Shown: in pieces, positions 33,364 to 34,023 of the stretch
How the letters are laid out: every line of letters begins with the position of its first letter
How positions within the stretch are numbered: the first letter of the stretch is position 1
Source: Candidatus Nanopelagicales bacterium
GTDB taxonomy: Bacteria > Actinomycetota > Actinomycetes > S36-B12
Reading direction: 5' to 3'
NCBI GenBank assembly: GCA_023263845.1
Contig: JALQUH010000181.1
Span: forward strand, 1 to 34,023
DNA: 34,023 nucleotides
The notes under the pieces: model-generated
Told to the model about the DNA's origin: nothing
The model's input: only the letters and a program-made list of their open reading frames with translations
Databases searched by the model: none
Position numbers and translations under genes: made by a program

Positions 33364-34023
33364 AGACGGAAGCCAGGATCGAAGGGCAACTCCACCAGAT
33401 CCATCTGAGCCTTCTGGAGCTTGCCGCTGTAGTCCCAGTTCATCGACTGCCAGCGGGTGAATTGGTCGAGGACCCAGATCCCACTCTGCCGCGAGCCATT
33501 GCCCGACAGCCCATTGCCACCGAAGGGCAGATGGGCCTCGGCGCCGGAGGTGGAGTTGTTGACCGACATCATCCCGGCGGAGATGCCCTCGCGGAATCGC
33601 CAGACCGACTTGGGGTCGGAGGTGTAGATCGCGCTCGACAGGCCGTAGCCGTGACCGTTGGCCAGCTCGATCGCCTCGTCGAGGGTGTCGAAGACGCCCA
33701 TCGTGACGAGAGGACCGAAGGTCTCGGTGTCGTAGAGCGCGTCACCGGGTCGCACGCCATCGACGATCGTCGGATGCGCGAACCAGCCGGCATCCGGATC
33801 GCCGATGAAGCCCGCGCGCGGATTGTGCGCGGTGATCCGGCCGACTCCGGTGGATCCGTAGACGGTCTGGTGATCCTGGATCAGGCCGAGGTGCTTCTCA
33901 TGCGTGGTGAGGTACTTCTCGTCGATCATCGGTCCGTAGAGCACGGCCTCGAAGGGATCGCCGATGACGGCCTGCTCCACCGCGTGCACATAGCGCTCGC
34001 GGACGACGTCGTACACATCGCGA
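33360..34023 (-). CDS. Aldehyde dehydrogenase, C-terminal part (N-terminus beyond window)
   Basis: About 220 codons of an NAD(P)-dependent aldehyde dehydrogenase; the N-terminal cofactor domain and the catalytic cysteine lie outside the window. Recognisable parts are the catalytic-domain strip TETFGPLVTMGVFDTLDEAI, then ELANGHGYGLSSAIYTSD and the C-terminal LPFGGNGLSGNGSRQSGI. The open frame continues to the window edge, so any start inside the window is internal. It is coupled to the FAD oxidoreductase by GTGA. The specific substrate is not readable from this part. Confidence 0.92.
   Translation of the reverse strand, partial: RDVYDVVRERYVHAVEQAVIGDPFEAVLYGPMIDEKYLTTHEKHLGLIQDHQTVYGSTGVGRITAHNPRAGFIGDPDAGWFAHPTIVDGVRPGDALYDTETFGPLVTMGVFDTLDEAIELANGHGYGLSSAIYTSDPKSVWRFREGISAGMMSVNNSTSGAEAHLPFGGNGLSGNGSRQSGIWVLDQFTRWQSMNWDYSGKLQKAQMDLVELPFDPGFRL

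Noticed and set aside
32218-34023. Naming the flavoprotein and aldehyde dehydrogenase as a pipecolate/lysine pathway
   Set aside because: The dehydrogenase C-terminus does not match the aminoadipate-semialdehyde type I know, and no other pathway gene is visible.

Overview
The window is about 34 kb of gene-dense, high-GC actinobacterial chromosome. It is not Mycobacterium or Streptomyces by any single decisive mark, but it clearly belongs to the mycothiol-making Actinomycetes. Evidence is the mycothiol genes mshA and mshD, a CarD RNA-polymerase-binding regulator, a GlnR-type orphan regulator, a SenX3/RegX3-like pair, an F420-type flavin oxidoreductase, a Lys/Ala-rich HBHA-like protein and the actinobacterial GT4 form of glycogen synthase. 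Many genes start with GTG. I see no phage, insertion sequence, integrase, CRISPR array, rRNA or tRNA gene. The lineage below class level is unresolved.

Layout. Positions 1-3204 (minus): cysS (cut by the window edge), a PPOX/F420 oxidoreductase, ispF, ispD and carD. Positions 3337-9123: an LpqE-like lipoprotein, then the phosphate sensor block (response regulator and kinase on minus, divergent phoU), then mshA, a YbjN protein and phosphoglycerate mutase. Positions 9234-15971: an AlaX editing protein, a DUF2516 membrane protein, an HBHA-like protein with its XRE regulator, an asparaginase, D-aminoacyl-tRNA deacylase, a YgfZ-like protein, a Fur-family regulator, a nitrobindin-like protein, a 33-residue membrane protein and an alpha/beta hydrolase. 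Positions 15991-22449 (plus): glnR-mshD, then ppk, a CYTH-CHAD protein and mutT1. Positions 22609-26779 (plus): pstS-pstC-pstA-pstB. Positions 26807-34023: an orphan HMA copper-chaperone-like protein, an SDR, glgC, divergent glgA, two tandem EamA transporters, an FAD oxidoreductase and a truncated aldehyde dehydrogenase.

How the parts work together. The strongest theme is phosphate. A two-component system, PhoU, the complete Pst importer, polyphosphate kinase, a CYTH-CHAD protein and MutT1 lie within 23 kb. PHO-box-like 11-nt repeats sit upstream of phoU and pstS, and single matching units sit at the same distance upstream of ppk and mutT1. The kinase is unusual because it has no membrane segment. 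A second theme is mycothiol synthesis, with first and last enzymes both here; MshD carries a histidine-rich insertion. A third is storage carbon (glgC/glgA).

Most of the window is conserved core. The best candidates for something new are the soluble SenX3-like kinase, the His-rich MshD loop, the reversed domain order of the HBHA-like protein, and recurring signal architectures: leaderless starts behind TANNNT boxes, and convergent gene pairs that share a CTAG stop overlap.
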